From positions 248,001 to 312,000 of the forward strand of contig NZ_JACIFV010000001.1 in assembly GCF_014197535.1 (NCBI RefSeq): a stretch of 64,000 nucleotides of DNA. The letters are read 5' to 3'. Both the position numbers and the translations under genes were made by a program. Below the pieces are notes generated by a model. That model searched no databases and was not told the origin of the DNA. It worked only from the letters and a program-made list of their open reading frames with translations. The stretch comes from Rhizobium aethiopicum (lineage in GTDB: Bacteria; Pseudomonadota; Alphaproteobacteria; Rhizobiales; Rhizobiaceae). Below, in pieces: positions 8,829-18,438 of this stretch (the stretch's first letter is position 1; every line of letters begins with the position of its first letter).

Positions 8829-9191
8829 ATTTTCAGCTACCGGTCTCTTCGATCTGCAATCGGCGCAGACGCAACGATTGCACAGATCGAGACAATTTGC
8901 ACGTTGCGCGCGGCTTACTCCATGAGCGCTACCGCCACAAGCCGATTCCGCGCCTCAAGCTAGGAAACATAAGCCGGAGTAACGGCGCGAATGTGAGCAA
9001 AATAGGGCTCTGCCCGCCGCAATCACCGCCGCGGCAGCGTTTCATCAGGACTGTCACATCCAAGCAACGCCCGTTCTGTTCCTGATTGAAACATCTTGCT
9101 CAGAATTTGAATCAGACGAGGCAGGCTAAGTCTCTGTTTTTCAAGCTGCCGCCGTTCCAGCAGCCGCTAGCGATTTTTTGAACGGCGTCCA
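8829..9191. other. Intergenic region between amidase and mrcA genes, with leader hairpin
   Basis: This is 363 nt without a credible gene. It should carry the mrcA promoter, but I could not place a convincing -35/-10 pair. The clearest signal is a stem at 8849-8890. TCGATCTGCAATC pairs with GATTGCA..GATCGA, 13 bp with a 2-nt bulge, 21 nt upstream of the mrcA start, and it may structure the mrcA leader. Confidence 0.5.
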
Positions 9192-10451
9192 TCAGCCGCC
9201 ATTCGCCACGACGCCGGTGCGGTATCGCTTCACCGCCTCGGTCAGGAGATCGGCGATCCTGGTGCGCCAGGTTTCGTCGAGCAGCAGCTTTTCGTCTTCG
9301 GCATTCGACAGGAACCCGAGCTCGAGCAGGATCGACGGCACGTCGGGCGCCTGCAGCACGCGGAAGCCGGCGTGGCGGTGGGGATTGTTGATGGTGCCGA
9401 CCTGGTCCTTGAAGGAATTCAGCACGCTCTCGGCCAGCGAGATCGAGAAGGCCTGCGTCTCGCGCCGCGTCAGATCGAGCAGGATGTCGGCGACCTCGGG
9501 GGGCTCGGCGACTACCTCCTTGCCGGCGATCTGGTCGGAAAGGTTTTCGCGCTCGGCAAGATCGGCTGCGAGCTTGTCGGAGGCCTTGTCCGAAATCGTA
9601 TAGACCGTCGCGCCGCGGATATCCTTCTGTTTCAGCGTATCGGCATGCAGTGAAATGAACAGGCCTGCATGGTTCTGGCGGGCGATCAGCACGCGCTGGG
9701 AAAGCGACAGGAACTCGTCGTCGCTGCGCGTCAGGAACGCCTTGATGCCAGGCTCCTTGTTCAGCCGGTCGGCCAGAGCCCTGGCGAAGGCAAGCGTCAC
9801 CTGCTTTTCCTCGGTCTTCGTGTCGACGCCGATTGCGCCGGTATCGATGCCGCCATGGCCGGCGTCGACGGCAATGACGAAATCGCCGGGGGTGGCTTTC
9901 TCTGGCGCCGGAATGGCGCTCGTCGTCTGAGCCGCCTCGGCCCGATCATCCCACGATTGTGTCTTCACCAGTTCGGCAAAGGCCTCCTTATCGATCATTT
10001 CGGCGTCGAGCACCAGGCGATGACCCCTGCCCGCCTCGTCGGCCTGCACCTTGGCGAGCGAGAGCTTCACCGGCCTTGCCGCTGTCAGCACGATGCGGGC
10101 GCTCTCCTCATCCATCTTGCCGTAGCGGATATCCTTGAAGAGGCCGCGAGCGGCCAAATCCTTCCCCGGGAAACCGAAGGCGGTGGCCGGCAGATCGACG
10201 ACGATCCGCTCCGGATTGGCGATATAATGGACGGAGAAACGCGGTTCGCGGTCGAAATCGATGACAATGCGCGTCCTGGCGTCATCGCCGATGATGCGCG
10301 CCCCATAAGCGAGCAGCGGATCCTTCGTCTCGGCCGAACCCGCGAGGCCAGGCAGGAGGCAAGCTGCAATGAGCACCGCCGTCTGAACCCGCCTTGCGAA
10401 TGTCGATCGCCGCGTTGCGGACTGCGCCGCGATCCGAGCCCTCTTAAACAA
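9192..10451 (-). CDS. amiC: N-acetylmuramoyl-L-alanine amidase with AMIN domain
   Basis: This periplasmic zinc amidase of 419 residues cleaves septal peptidoglycan for daughter-cell separation. It has a signal peptide (hydrophobic LIAACLLPGLAGSAE). An AMIN domain (about 45-150) for envelope or septum targeting comes next. A linker follows, and the Amidase_3 domain runs from about 190. Zinc and catalytic residues are visible in VDAGHGGIDTGAIG, the Glu of KTEEKQVTL, SLHAD and the final LELGFLSN. An alpha-helical insert (DKLAADLAERENLSDQ) probably blocks the active site until an EnvC/NlpD-type activator binds. The neighbouring mrcA gene fits a cell-wall context. Confidence 0.92.
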   Translation of the reverse strand: MFKRARIAAQSATRRSTFARRVQTAVLIAACLLPGLAGSAETKDPLLAYGARIIGDDARTRIVIDFDREPRFSVHYIANPERIVVDLPATAFGFPGKDLAARGLFKDIRYGKMDEESARIVLTAARPVKLSLAKVQADEAGRGHRLVLDAEMIDKEAFAELVKTQSWDDRAEAAQTTSAIPAPEKATPGDFVIAVDAGHGGIDTGAIGVDTKTEEKQVTLAFARALADRLNKEPGIKAFLTRSDDEFLSLSQRVLIARQNHAGLFISLHADTLKQKDIRGATVYTISDKASDKLAADLAERENLSDQIAGKEVVAEPPEVADILLDLTRRETQAFSISLAESVLNSFKDQVGTINNPHRHAGFRVLQAPDVPSILLELGFLSNAEDEKLLLDETWRTRIADLLTEAVKRYRTGVVANGG

Positions 10452-10609
10452 TCAACCGCCACACCCTATTTATAACCGCGATGGACCTGATTGGCCGGAA
10501 CGGACGCCCGAGAGCGAAACGCCTTGCCGCCTGCCGAATCGCGGTCACCTGCCCCCAGTTTCTATGCGATTCGAAATCCATCAATATTATGGCACATTTG
10601 GCTTTTCCC

Positions 10610-10638
10610 TTGCTATTGTGACAGAGAAAACATACAAC
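10610..10638 (+). promoter_or_regulatory. Putative rne promoter
   Basis: TTGCTA at 10610-10615 is followed by 17 nt and TACAAC at 10633-10638. It lies in the AT-richest part of the 622-nt gap and points to rne. Start of transcription would be near 10645, giving a leader of about 430 nt. Confidence 0.45.
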
Positions 10639-10639
10639 G

Positions 10640-11073
10640 CATTTTAGGGTAGAAGTGTTGACGGGATAGAGTCGCCGCAAAGGCTGCCAGCCAGATCTGG
10701 ACCTGGCGCCACATCGGTCATCGTCCGCCGTCTCATGCGCTTCAACCCGGGAACTGGATCCTGATTTTCCGGCTTCTGTCGGAACTTCATTGGTGGATCA
10801 GCCACCACGCTCTCAGGGAGCAACCTCATCGGACCCGAACCGGGTCTTCGTATTTGTCGATCACGCTTGGTTGTTGATGGTTTCGCAGCAGGTTTTATCT
10901 GAAGTGTACAGGCCCCGGACCGAAACGGTTCCGGCTGCGGTCTGGCTGCTGCTCTTCCCTTCGCGTCAAGCGCGACTTTCATTATCCGGCGCGGCCACGG
11001 TGGACCGCATTCTTTCTGTTTCAACAGCAGTCGGGAATGCGCTCTCGCGGCCACGCCGAGGAGCACAGCTTAC
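10640..11073 (+). promoter_or_regulatory. Long 5' leader of RNase E mRNA
   Basis: There is no credible gene in the 622 nt between the amidase gene and rne. The last 430 nt are probably an untranslated leader. In Escherichia coli a leader of similar length is the target of RNase E autoregulation; the same role here is inference. Small reading frames in this stretch have no ribosome binding sites or recognisable products. Confidence 0.45.
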
Positions 11074-13947
11074 ATGGCAGACAAAATGCTTATCGATGCG
11101 TCTCACGAGGAAGAGACGCGCGTCGTTGTCGTTCGCGGGAACCGCATAGAAGAATTTGACTTCGAGTCGCAGCACAAGAAGCAGATCCGCGGCAATATCT
11201 ATCTTGCAAAGGTAACGAGGGTCGAGCCCTCGCTGCAGGCCGCTTTCGTCGATTACGGCGGTAACCGGCACGGCTTCCTGGCCTTCGCCGAAATCCATCC
11301 TGACTATTACCAGATACCGCTCGCCGACCGTCAGGCGCTGCTTCGGGCCGAGGCCGAAGAGCACCGTCGCGACGAAGACGTCGAGCACGTCGAAACCGCG
11401 CCCATGGTCGACCTTTCGACCCAGGACCAGCCGGATGTCGGCATCGTGCCGGCGGAAGCGCCGGAGCCGGTTGTCGCAGCCGACGAGGCAACCACCGAAG
11501 AGGTTGCTGCAGCGCCGGAGATCGTAGCTCCGCCCGAGGCCGCCGAAGAAGCCCCGGCCAAAAAGACCAAACCACGCCGCAGCCGCAAGAAGGTCGCCGA
11601 AACAACCGCGACGGAAGATGCCGTTCCGACAGACGTCGAAGCGGAAGGCGCTTCGAGTGTCGACAACGACGATGACGCCCCTGCCGGCGGCACGATGGCC
11701 GCGATGGTGGAAACCGACGCCATCTCCGAGGACATCGACACCAGCAAGCGTCGCCACGATGACGACGATGACGACGATGATCACGGCGAAGAGGAAGTCA
11801 TCGAATCCGTTGGCGCCGAAGACGCAATGGAAGAGGTGCCGGACCGCGTGCAGCGCAAGCCGCGCAAGCAGTATCGCATCCAGGAAGTCATCAAGCGCCG
11901 CCAGATCCTGCTGGTTCAGGTCGCCAAGGAAGAGCGCGGCAACAAGGGTGCCGCTCTCACCACCTACCTCTCGCTTGCAGGCCGCTATTCGGTTCTGATG
12001 CCGAACACGGCGCGCGGCGGCGGCATTTCCCGCAAGATCACCAATCCGCAGGACCGCAAGCGCCTGAAGGAAATCGCCCGCATGCTCGAAGTGCCGCAAG
12101 GCATGGGCGTGATCTTGCGCACCGCCGGTGCCAACCGCACCAAGGTCGAGGTCAAGCGCGATTTCGAATATCTGATGCGCCTGTGGGAAAACGTCCGCAC
12201 GCTGACGCTGGCGTCGACCGCTCCCTGCCTCGTCTATGAAGAAGGCTCACTGATCAAGCGCTCGATCCGCGACCTCTACAACAAGGATATTGGCGAGATC
12301 ATCGTTGCCGGCGAAGAAGGCTATCGTGAAGCGAAAGACTTCATGAAGATGCTGATGCCGAGCCATGCCAAGGTGGTTCAGCCCTATCGCGACATCCACC
12401 CGATCTTCTCGCGCTCCGGCATCGAGGCCCAGCTCGACCGCATGCTGCAGCCGCAGGTGACGCTGCGTTCCGGCGGCTACCTGATCATGAACCAGACGGA
12501 AGCGCTGGTTTCGATCGACGTCAACTCCGGCCGCTCGACGCGCGAACACTCGATCGAGGACACCGCGCTGCAGACGAACCTCGAAGCCGCGGAAGAAATC
12601 GCCCGCCAGCTTCGCCTGCGCGACCTTGCCGGCCTGATCGTCATCGACTTCATCGACATGGAAGAGAAGCGCAACAACCGCGCCGTCGAGAAGAAGCTGA
12701 AGGAATGCCTGAAGAACGACCGCGCCCGCATCCAGGTCGGCCGGATCTCGCATTTCGGCCTGCTCGAAATGTCGCGTCAGCGCATCCGCGCTTCGGTTCT
12801 CGAGTCGACGACCCAGGTCTGCTCGCATTGCGGCGGCACCGGCCACGTCCGTTCACAGTCCTCCGTCGCCCTGCATGTGCTGCGTGGCATTGAGGAATAT
12901 CTGCTCAAGAACACGACGCACAACATCACCGTGCGCACCACGCCTGACATCGCGCTCTACCTGCTCAACCACAAGCGCCAGACGATCGTCGATTACGAAG
13001 CGCGCTTTGGCGTAGCGATCATCATCGATGCCGACGGTTCGGTCGGCGCGCAGCACTTCGCGATCGACCGCGGCGAGCCCGTGGAAAACCCGGTCAAGAT
13101 CGAAAGCCTCTTCAATTTCGCAGCCATCCCCGAGGATGAGGACGACGACATCGTCATCGAGGCTGACGAGGACGAAGACGAAGAACTCGAGGAAAAGGCT
13201 GCCGCGACCGAACGTCCCGCTGCGGCGCGTTCGGAAGGCGAAGGTGAAGGCAACCGCAAGCGCAAGCGCCGCCGCCGCCGTCGTGGCCGCAACGGCAATG
13301 CCGAGCAGCCAGCAGCCGCTGCAGGCGAAGCCGGCGACGAAGAGGAAGACGGCGACGACGAGGGCGCTGACGGCGACGAAACCGCCGCTGCTGCACCCGA
13401 GAGCCGCGCCGAAACCGAGGAATCGCAGCGCCGCAAGCGCCGTCGCCGCGGCAAGCGCGGCGGTCGCCGCAACCGGGAGGACGGCTCCGAGCTGACGGCG
13501 AATGAAGCCGGCGAAGACAGCGGCAGCGAGGATGAAGACGACGGCACTTCGGATGACGTCGCTCCCGGTGAAGCCGCAATTGTCGAGACGGTTGCCGAAC
13601 AGGCCAGCGAGAGCCAAGCTGCAACGGCTGCCGTCGAGGACGTGGCTGTCGTCGCCGAAGAAGTAAAGCCTGCCCGTGGCCGCGGCCGCCGGAAGCCCGC
13701 CGCAGCGCCGGTCGAAGAACCGGTAGCGGAAGCGGCACCAGCCGTAGAAGCAGAGCCGGAGGTGGTCGAAGCCTCGGCCGATCTCGCAACGCCCGCGCAG
13801 GAAGAAGCAAAGCCGGTTCGCGCCAACCGCGAATCCAATATTTCTTCCTCAGAGCCGACGGTGAAATCCACCCGCACCGAAAATGGCGAAAGCGACGAAG
13901 GCAAGCCGAAGAAAGCCGGCTGGTGGCAGCGCCGTGGCTTCTTCTGA
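11074..13947 (+). CDS. rne: Ribonuclease E
   Basis: This endoribonuclease of 957 residues initiates mRNA decay and processes rRNA and tRNA precursors. The start MADKMLIDASHEEETRVVVVRGNR is the conserved N-terminus. The S1 domain is interrupted at about 95-265 by a long acidic/Ala-rich insertion, typical of alphaproteobacterial RNase E. The RNase H-like and DNase I-like regions follow (RSGGYLIMNQTEALVSIDVNSG). The zinc link is VCSHCGGTGH near residue 580. The C-terminal 300 residues alternate acidic blocks and Arg-rich blocks ([30 protein letters not shown]) that serve RNA binding and degradosome scaffolding. It ends in a conserved-looking WWQRRGFF tip. Confidence 0.95.
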   Translation: MADKMLIDASHEEETRVVVVRGNRIEEFDFESQHKKQIRGNIYLAKVTRVEPSLQAAFVDYGGNRHGFLAFAEIHPDYYQIPLADRQALLRAEAEEHRRDEDVEHVETAPMVDLSTQDQPDVGIVPAEAPEPVVAADEATTEEVAAAPEIVAPPEAAEEAPAKKTKPRRSRKKVAETTATEDAVPTDVEAEGASSVDNDDDAPAGGTMAAMVETDAISEDIDTSKRRHDDDDDDDDHGEEEVIESVGAEDAMEEVPDRVQRKPRKQYRIQEVIKRRQILLVQVAKEERGNKGAALTTYLSLAGRYSVLMPNTARGGGISRKITNPQDRKRLKEIARMLEVPQGMGVILRTAGANRTKVEVKRDFEYLMRLWENVRTLTLASTAPCLVYEEGSLIKRSIRDLYNKDIGEIIVAGEEGYREAKDFMKMLMPSHAKVVQPYRDIHPIFSRSGIEAQLDRMLQPQVTLRSGGYLIMNQTEALVSIDVNSGRSTREHSIEDTALQTNLEAAEEIARQLRLRDLAGLIVIDFIDMEEKRNNRAVEKKLKECLKNDRARIQVGRISHFGLLEMSRQRIRASVLESTTQVCSHCGGTGHVRSQSSVALHVLRGIEEYLLKNTTHNITVRTTPDIALYLLNHKRQTIVDYEARFGVAIIIDADGSVGAQHFAIDRGEPVENPVKIESLFNFAAIPEDEDDDIVIEADEDEDEELEEKAAATERPAAARSEGEGEGNRKRKRRRRRRGRNGNAEQPAAAAGEAGDEEEDGDDEGADGDETAAAAPESRAETEESQRRKRRRRGKRGGRRNREDGSELTANEAGEDSGSEDEDDGTSDDVAPGEAAIVETVAEQASESQAATAAVEDVAVVAEEVKPARGRGRRKPAAAPVEEPVAEAAPAVEAEPEVVEASADLATPAQEEAKPVRANRESNISSSEPTVKSTRTENGESDEGKPKKAGWWQRRGFF

Positions 13948-13975
13948 ACGCTGATTTTCGGACGTAAATGATGAG

Positions 13976-14006
13976 ATCCGGCTGCGGCGACGCGGCCGGA
14001 TTTTTT
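13976..14006 (+). terminator. Intrinsic terminator of rne
   Basis: An 11-bp stem with a GCGA tetraloop (ATCCGGCTGCG / CGCGGCCGGAT, one T-G pair) is followed by TTTTTT. It lies 28 nt after the rne stop. Confidence 0.9.
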
Positions 14007-14082
14007 ATGGCGGCATTCAGCATCGATTTTCAAGGCAGTGCGAGTATGTGTATTGTTGAGATCACACACATGGGACGCGACC

Positions 14083-14301
14083 GTGCGAACGACTCCGGAT
14101 ATCGATAGGGGCTTGCTCGACGTGGCAATGGCCGCCACGGGATTGGCGACGAAAAAGGCTACGATCGAACAGGCCTTGCGAAGCCTCGTCGACAAGCACC
14201 GTCAGAAAAAAGCGATCGCAGATCTCGCAGGGATCGGCTGGGAAGGCGACCTCGACGAGATACGTCATTCCCCCGCTGACAATCAGGCCGCCGGCGGGTA
14301 G
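14083..14301 (+). CDS. VapB-like type II antitoxin, apparently without toxin partner
   Basis: Seventy-two residues from a GTG start (MRTTPDIDRGLLDVAMAATG...). The pattern RTT-x-DIDRGLL, the TGLATKKATIEQALRSL helices and the C-terminal IGWEGDLDEIR match VapB-type antitoxins, which bind DNA as dimers and neutralise a PIN-domain RNase. A downstream vapC would be expected but the next gene is convergent and unrelated; the 3' ends overlap by 19 nt. A longer frame from 14038 exists but only the GTG form aligns with the family. A short inverted repeat (ATGTGT, 14 nt, ACACAT at 14046-14071) just upstream could be its operator. Confidence 0.65.
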   Translation: MRTTPDIDRGLLDVAMAATGLATKKATIEQALRSLVDKHRQKKAIADLAGIGWEGDLDEIRHSPADNQAAGG

Positions 14302-15941
14302 AGCAGATCGACGATGTAGCTGGCGTCGAAGCGGGAATCGAGCATGCCGTAAGTGGAGCGCCAGCCGCCGGCAAGGCGTGTCTCGATAAAGGCATCGGCG
14401 ATGCGCCCTGCCCCGAGCCGATAGAGTTCCGCCGCGCCGGCGGCAAGTGCCAGCTGCTCGACGAGCAGGCGCGCCGCGCCCTCGTCCTGTTCGCAAAGCG
14501 CGATTGCTGCGCGTAATACGTCGATCGTCTTCTTGCCGGCAGGGCCGAGGTCGCGGGCAAGACCTGCGAAGACCGTCTCGAAGAGGTCCTTGCCACGGTT
14601 GAGCACGCGCAGCACATCCAGCGCCATCACGTTGCCGGAGCCTTCCCAGATGGCGTTGACGGGGGCCTCGCGGTAATGGCGGGCGATCGGGCGCTCCTCG
14701 ATGTAACCGTTGCCGCCGATGCATTCCATCGCCTCATAGATCAGCGCGGGCGCGATCTTGCAGCACCAGTATTTGGCGACCGGCGTCATGACGCGGGCAT
14801 AGGCCGCTTCTTCGGCATTGCCGCGCGCCTTGTCGAAAGCATCGGCAAGACGGAAGGACAGCGCGGTGGCGGCTGCGACATCGAGCGCCATGTCGGCGAG
14901 CACGCGCGTCATGATCGGCTGGTTGACGAGCATCCTGCCGAAGACGCTGCGGCCGCGCGTGTGATGCACGGCCTCGGCCAGCGAGGCGCGCATGATGCCT
15001 GAGGAGGCCAGCGCGCAATCGAGCCGCGTCAACGTCACCATGTCGAGGATGGTGCGGATGCCGGCATCCGGGCCGCCGAGCAGAAAACCGAAGGTGTCGG
15101 TGAACTCCACCTCTGAAGAGGCGTTGGAGCGGTTGCCGACCTTATCCTTCAGTCGCTGGAACTGCAGTCCGTTCGCCGACCCGTCCTCCAGCAGGCGCGG
15201 CACGAGGAAGCAGCCCATGCCCTCCTTCGTCTGCGCCAGCATGATGAAGGCATCGCTCATCGGAGCCGACATGAACCATTTGTGGCCGGAGAGCCGGTAG
15301 ATGCCTTCGCTGACCTTTTCGGCAGCGCTGCGGTTGGCTCTGACATCGGTGCCGCCCTGCTTTTCGGTCATGCCCATGCCGATCGTCACCGCAGACTTCT
15401 GCATGGCGGGCCGGTTGGACGAATCATATTTGCGCGACAGGATCTTCGGCGCCCAGTCCTTCTGCACCGTAGGGGACGCCGACAGCGCGGCCACCGAAGC
15501 GCTCGTCATCGTCAGCGGGCAGAGATGGCCGGATTCCAGCTGCGCCGTCAGGTAAAACCGCGCGGCGCGGACTCTGTGGCCTGCGTCCTTCGCCTCGATA
15601 TCGGCCTGTGGATCCCAAACGGAGGAATGCAGGCCGACCGACATGGAGCGGCGCATCAGCGCGTGCCAGGCGGGATGAAACTCGACGACATCGAGACGCT
15701 CGCCGCGCGGACCATGGGTGCGCAGCTGTGGCGCCCCCTGGTTTGCCATGCGCGCCAACTCCTGTGCCTCCGGCGAGGTGACGTAGCGGCCGATATTTTC
15801 CAGGTCTTCACGGATGCCGCGCGGCAAGGCCGCCGTCAGATCGACAATCAGCGGATCGGATCGATAGGCATTGATGCCGGACCACAGGCTCGGCTGGTTG
15901 AGTTCTGCGAGTTTGTCGTCAGTCCGGTTTGCGGAGGTCAT
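14283..15941 (-). CDS. aidB: Acyl-CoA dehydrogenase, AidB family
   Basis: This flavoprotein of 552 residues resembles the adaptive-response protein AidB. Diagnostic stretches are FHPAWHALMRRS, ESGHLCPLTMTSASV, GMGMTEKQGGTDV (FAD and substrate loop), SGHKWFMSAP, LKDKVGNRSNASSEVEF and ECIGGNGYIEER with VNAIWEGSGNVMALD near the C-terminus. AidB binds FAD and DNA and is linked to protection from alkylating agents in enteric bacteria; its true substrate is not known. In many genomes such proteins are annotated as isovaleryl-CoA dehydrogenases. The gene is divergent from pyrB. No Ada-type regulatory element was seen in the 178-nt gap. Confidence 0.85.
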   Translation of the reverse strand: MTSANRTDDKLAELNQPSLWSGINAYRSDPLIVDLTAALPRGIREDLENIGRYVTSPEAQELARMANQGAPQLRTHGPRGERLDVVEFHPAWHALMRRSMSVGLHSSVWDPQADIEAKDAGHRVRAARFYLTAQLESGHLCPLTMTSASVAALSASPTVQKDWAPKILSRKYDSSNRPAMQKSAVTIGMGMTEKQGGTDVRANRSAAEKVSEGIYRLSGHKWFMSAPMSDAFIMLAQTKEGMGCFLVPRLLEDGSANGLQFQRLKDKVGNRSNASSEVEFTDTFGFLLGGPDAGIRTILDMVTLTRLDCALASSGIMRASLAEAVHHTRGRSVFGRMLVNQPIMTRVLADMALDVAAATALSFRLADAFDKARGNAEEAAYARVMTPVAKYWCCKIAPALIYEAMECIGGNGYIEERPIARHYREAPVNAIWEGSGNVMALDVLRVLNRGKDLFETVFAGLARDLGPAGKKTIDVLRAAIALCEQDEGAARLLVEQLALAAGAAELYRLGAGRIADAFIETRLAGGWRSTYGMLDSRFDASYIVDLLYPPAA

Positions 15942-16119
15942 TGTTCGCTTCTAGTGCAAGAACCCGGCAAGGAAAACCGGAAGTTATGATTCGCTTTATT
16001 CTGCTCTATCGGAATTTGGGCGAAAATGCATGGGGACATAAGCCTTTGCCCACAGCGCGTGCTTGCCCCGGCGGGCGGCACTCATTATAGACCCGCAAGA
16101 GACAGCAAGAGGCAGGGTC

Positions 16120-17076
16120 ATGGTCTTTTTCCCCCACCGCCACCTCATCGGCATCAAGGGCCTCACCGAGCAGGATATCACCTATCTTCTCGACAAGGCG
16201 GACGAAGCCGTCAAGATCAGCCGCCAGAGAGAGAAGAAGACGTCGACGCTGCGCGGACTGACACAGATCAACCTCTTCTTCGAGGCATCGACCCGCACAC
16301 AGGCCTCCTTCGAGCTTGCCGGCAAGCGGCTTGGCGCCGACGTGATGAACATGTCGGTCGGCAATTCCTCGGTGAAAAAAGGCGAGACGCTGATCGATAC
16401 GGCGATGACGCTGAATGCGATGCGCCCGGACGTGCTGGTGATCCGCCATTCAAGCGCCGGTGCGGCCGCGCTTCTCGCCCAGAAAGTCTCCTGCTCGGTC
16501 GTCAATGCCGGCGACGGGCAGCACGAACATCCGACCCAGGCGCTGCTCGACGCGCTGACGATCCGCCGCGCCAAGGGCAAGCTTTCGCGCATCGTCGTGG
16601 CGATCTGCGGCGACGTGCTGCACTCGCGCGTGGCGCGCTCCAATATCCTGCTGCTGAACGCGATGGGCGCACGCGTGCGCGTCGTCGCGCCCGCCACCCT
16701 CCTGCCCGCCGGCATCGCCGAGATGGGTGTCGAGGTGTTCCACTCGATGAAGGAAGGATTGAAGGACGCCGACGTCGTGATGATGCTGCGGCTGCAGCGC
16801 GAACGCATGTCCGGCGCCTTCGTGCCGTCGGTGCGCGAGTATTATCACTTCTACGGACTCGACGCCGAAACGTTGAAAGCGGCGAAGGATGATGCGCTGG
16901 TCATGCACCCCGGGCCGATGAACCGCGGTGTCGAGATCGCCTCCGAGGTGGCCGATGGTCCGCAGAGCGTGATCGCCGAACAAGTGGAAATGGGGGTCGC
17001 CGTGCGCATGGCCGTCATGGAGACGCTGCTCGTCTCGCAGAACCAAGGTCCCCGAACCGACGGAATGATGGCATGA
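16120..17076 (+). CDS. pyrB: Aspartate carbamoyltransferase catalytic subunit
   Basis: This protein of 318 residues condenses carbamoyl phosphate with aspartate, the second step of pyrimidine synthesis. The carbamoyl-phosphate loop [19 protein letters not shown], the substrate loop [17 protein letters not shown] and the aspartate-binding region [10 protein letters not shown] and [12 protein letters not shown] are all present. I chose the ATG at 16120, behind AGAGGCAGGG, over an upstream TTG that adds 19 unconserved residues. The next gene overlaps by 4 nt (ATGA), indicating translational coupling to the dihydroorotase-like protein, which may be its structural partner. Confidence 0.95.
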   Translation: MVFFPHRHLIGIKGLTEQDITYLLDKADEAVKISRQREKKTSTLRGLTQINLFFEASTRTQASFELAGKRLGADVMNMSVGNSSVKKGETLIDTAMTLNAMRPDVLVIRHSSAGAAALLAQKVSCSVVNAGDGQHEHPTQALLDALTIRRAKGKLSRIVVAICGDVLHSRVARSNILLLNAMGARVRVVAPATLLPAGIAEMGVEVFHSMKEGLKDADVVMMLRLQRERMSGAFVPSVREYYHFYGLDAETLKAAKDDALVMHPGPMNRGVEIASEVADGPQSVIAEQVEMGVAVRMAVMETLLVSQNQGPRTDGMMA

Positions 17077-18362
17077 GCAATTCGATCGTCCTCAAGAATG
17101 TCCGCATCGTCGATCCCTCGCACAATCTCGACGAGATCGGAACGATCATCGCCAAAAATGGCGTGATTCTTGCTGCTGGCAGCGGGGCCCAGAACCAGGG
17201 CGCGCCGGAAGGCGCCGTCGTGCGCGACTGCACCGGCCTCGTGGCAACGCCCGGCCTCGTCGATGCGCGCGTCCATATCGGCGAGCCCGGCGGCGAGCAC
17301 CGTGAGACGATCGCCTCGGCGAGCCGGGCGGCGGCAGCCGGCGGCATCACCTCGGTCATCATGATGCCGGACACCGATCCCGTCATCGACGACATCGCGC
17401 TGGTCGAATTCGTCAAGAAGACGGCGCGGGACACGGCCGCCGTCAACGTCTATCCGGCGGCCGCCCTCACCAAGGGTCTTGCCGGCGAGGAGATGACGGA
17501 GATCGGCCTGTTGATGCAGGCGGGCGCCGTCGCCTTCACCGATGCCCATTCCAGCGTCCACAACACGCAGGTGCTGCGCCGGATCATGACCTATGCGCGC
17601 GAATTCGGCGCCGTCATCTCCTGCGAGACCCGCGACAAATATCTCGGCGCCAATGGCGTCATGCATGAGGGACTTTTCGCCAGCTGGCTGGGGCTCTCCG
17701 GCATTCCGAAGGAAGCCGAGCTGATCCCACTCGAACGCGATCTTAGGGTGGCAGAGCTGACGCGCGGCCGTTATCACGCCGCGATGATCTCCGTGCCTGA
17801 ATCGGTCGAGGCCATCGAACGCGCCCGCAGCCGCGGCGCCAAGGTGACCTCGGGCATCTCGATCAACAATCTGGCCCTCAACGAGAACGACATCGGCGAA
17901 TACCGCACCTTCTTCAAGCTCTATCCGCCGTTGCGCCCGGAGGACGACCGGGTCGCCATGGCCGAGGCGCTTGCCAACGGTGCGATCGACATCATCGTCT
18001 CCTCGCACGACCCGCAGGACGTCGACACGAAGCGCCTGCCGTTCGCAGAGGCGGCCGATGGCGCAGTCGGATTGGAAACGATGCTGGCGGCGGCCCTCAG
18101 GCTTCACCATGGCGGCCAAGTCGGCCTGATGCGGCTGATCGACGCCATGTCCACCCGCCCGGCACAAATCTTCGGCCTTGAAGCCGGCACGCTGAAGCCG
18201 GGTGCTGCGGCCGATATCACGCTGATCGATCTCGATGAGCCTTGGCTTGTCGCCAAAGACATGCTTCTCTCCCGCTCGAAAAACACGCCGTTCGAGGATG
18301 CGCGCTTCAGCGGGCGAGCGGTTGCGACTTACGTTTCGGGAAAGCTTGTCCACGCAGTTTAG
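17073..18362 (+). CDS. pyrX: Dihydroorotase-like protein, probably non-catalytic (PyrC'/PyrX type)
   Basis: This 429-residue protein has the amidohydrolase fold of type I dihydroorotases ([40 protein letters not shown]). However, most metal-site residues are replaced. The HxH motif reads R66-V-H68. The third His is Cys184 (ISCETRD), the fourth is Met238 (YHAAMIS), and the catalytic Asp of the usual TDHAPH is Ser311 (SSHDPQ). Only His68 and Asp157 remain. In Pseudomonas an inactive dihydroorotase-like subunit is needed to assemble active aspartate transcarbamoylase; the 4-nt overlap with pyrB suggests the same job. A catalytic PyrC should be encoded elsewhere in the genome. Often annotated simply as pyrC. 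Confidence 0.8.
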   Translation: MSNSIVLKNVRIVDPSHNLDEIGTIIAKNGVILAAGSGAQNQGAPEGAVVRDCTGLVATPGLVDARVHIGEPGGEHRETIASASRAAAAGGITSVIMMPDTDPVIDDIALVEFVKKTARDTAAVNVYPAAALTKGLAGEEMTEIGLLMQAGAVAFTDAHSSVHNTQVLRRIMTYAREFGAVISCETRDKYLGANGVMHEGLFASWLGLSGIPKEAELIPLERDLRVAELTRGRYHAAMISVPESVEAIERARSRGAKVTSGISINNLALNENDIGEYRTFFKLYPPLRPEDDRVAMAEALANGAIDIIVSSHDPQDVDTKRLPFAEAADGAVGLETMLAAALRLHHGGQVGLMRLIDAMSTRPAQIFGLEAGTLKPGAAADITLIDLDEPWLVAKDMLLSRSKNTPFEDARFSGRAVATYVSGKLVHAV

Positions 18363-18438
18363 AATCGACACCATCGCCGTTCATCCCAGAGGGGAAAAGG
18401 CCGGACTTGAGGATAGCCACGGAGGGCTGAGGGGGAAC

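Noticed and set aside
11331..11747. Acidic repeat region of rne as an independent gene or recombination insert
   Set aside because: It is in frame within the S1 domain and typical of alphaproteobacterial RNase E.
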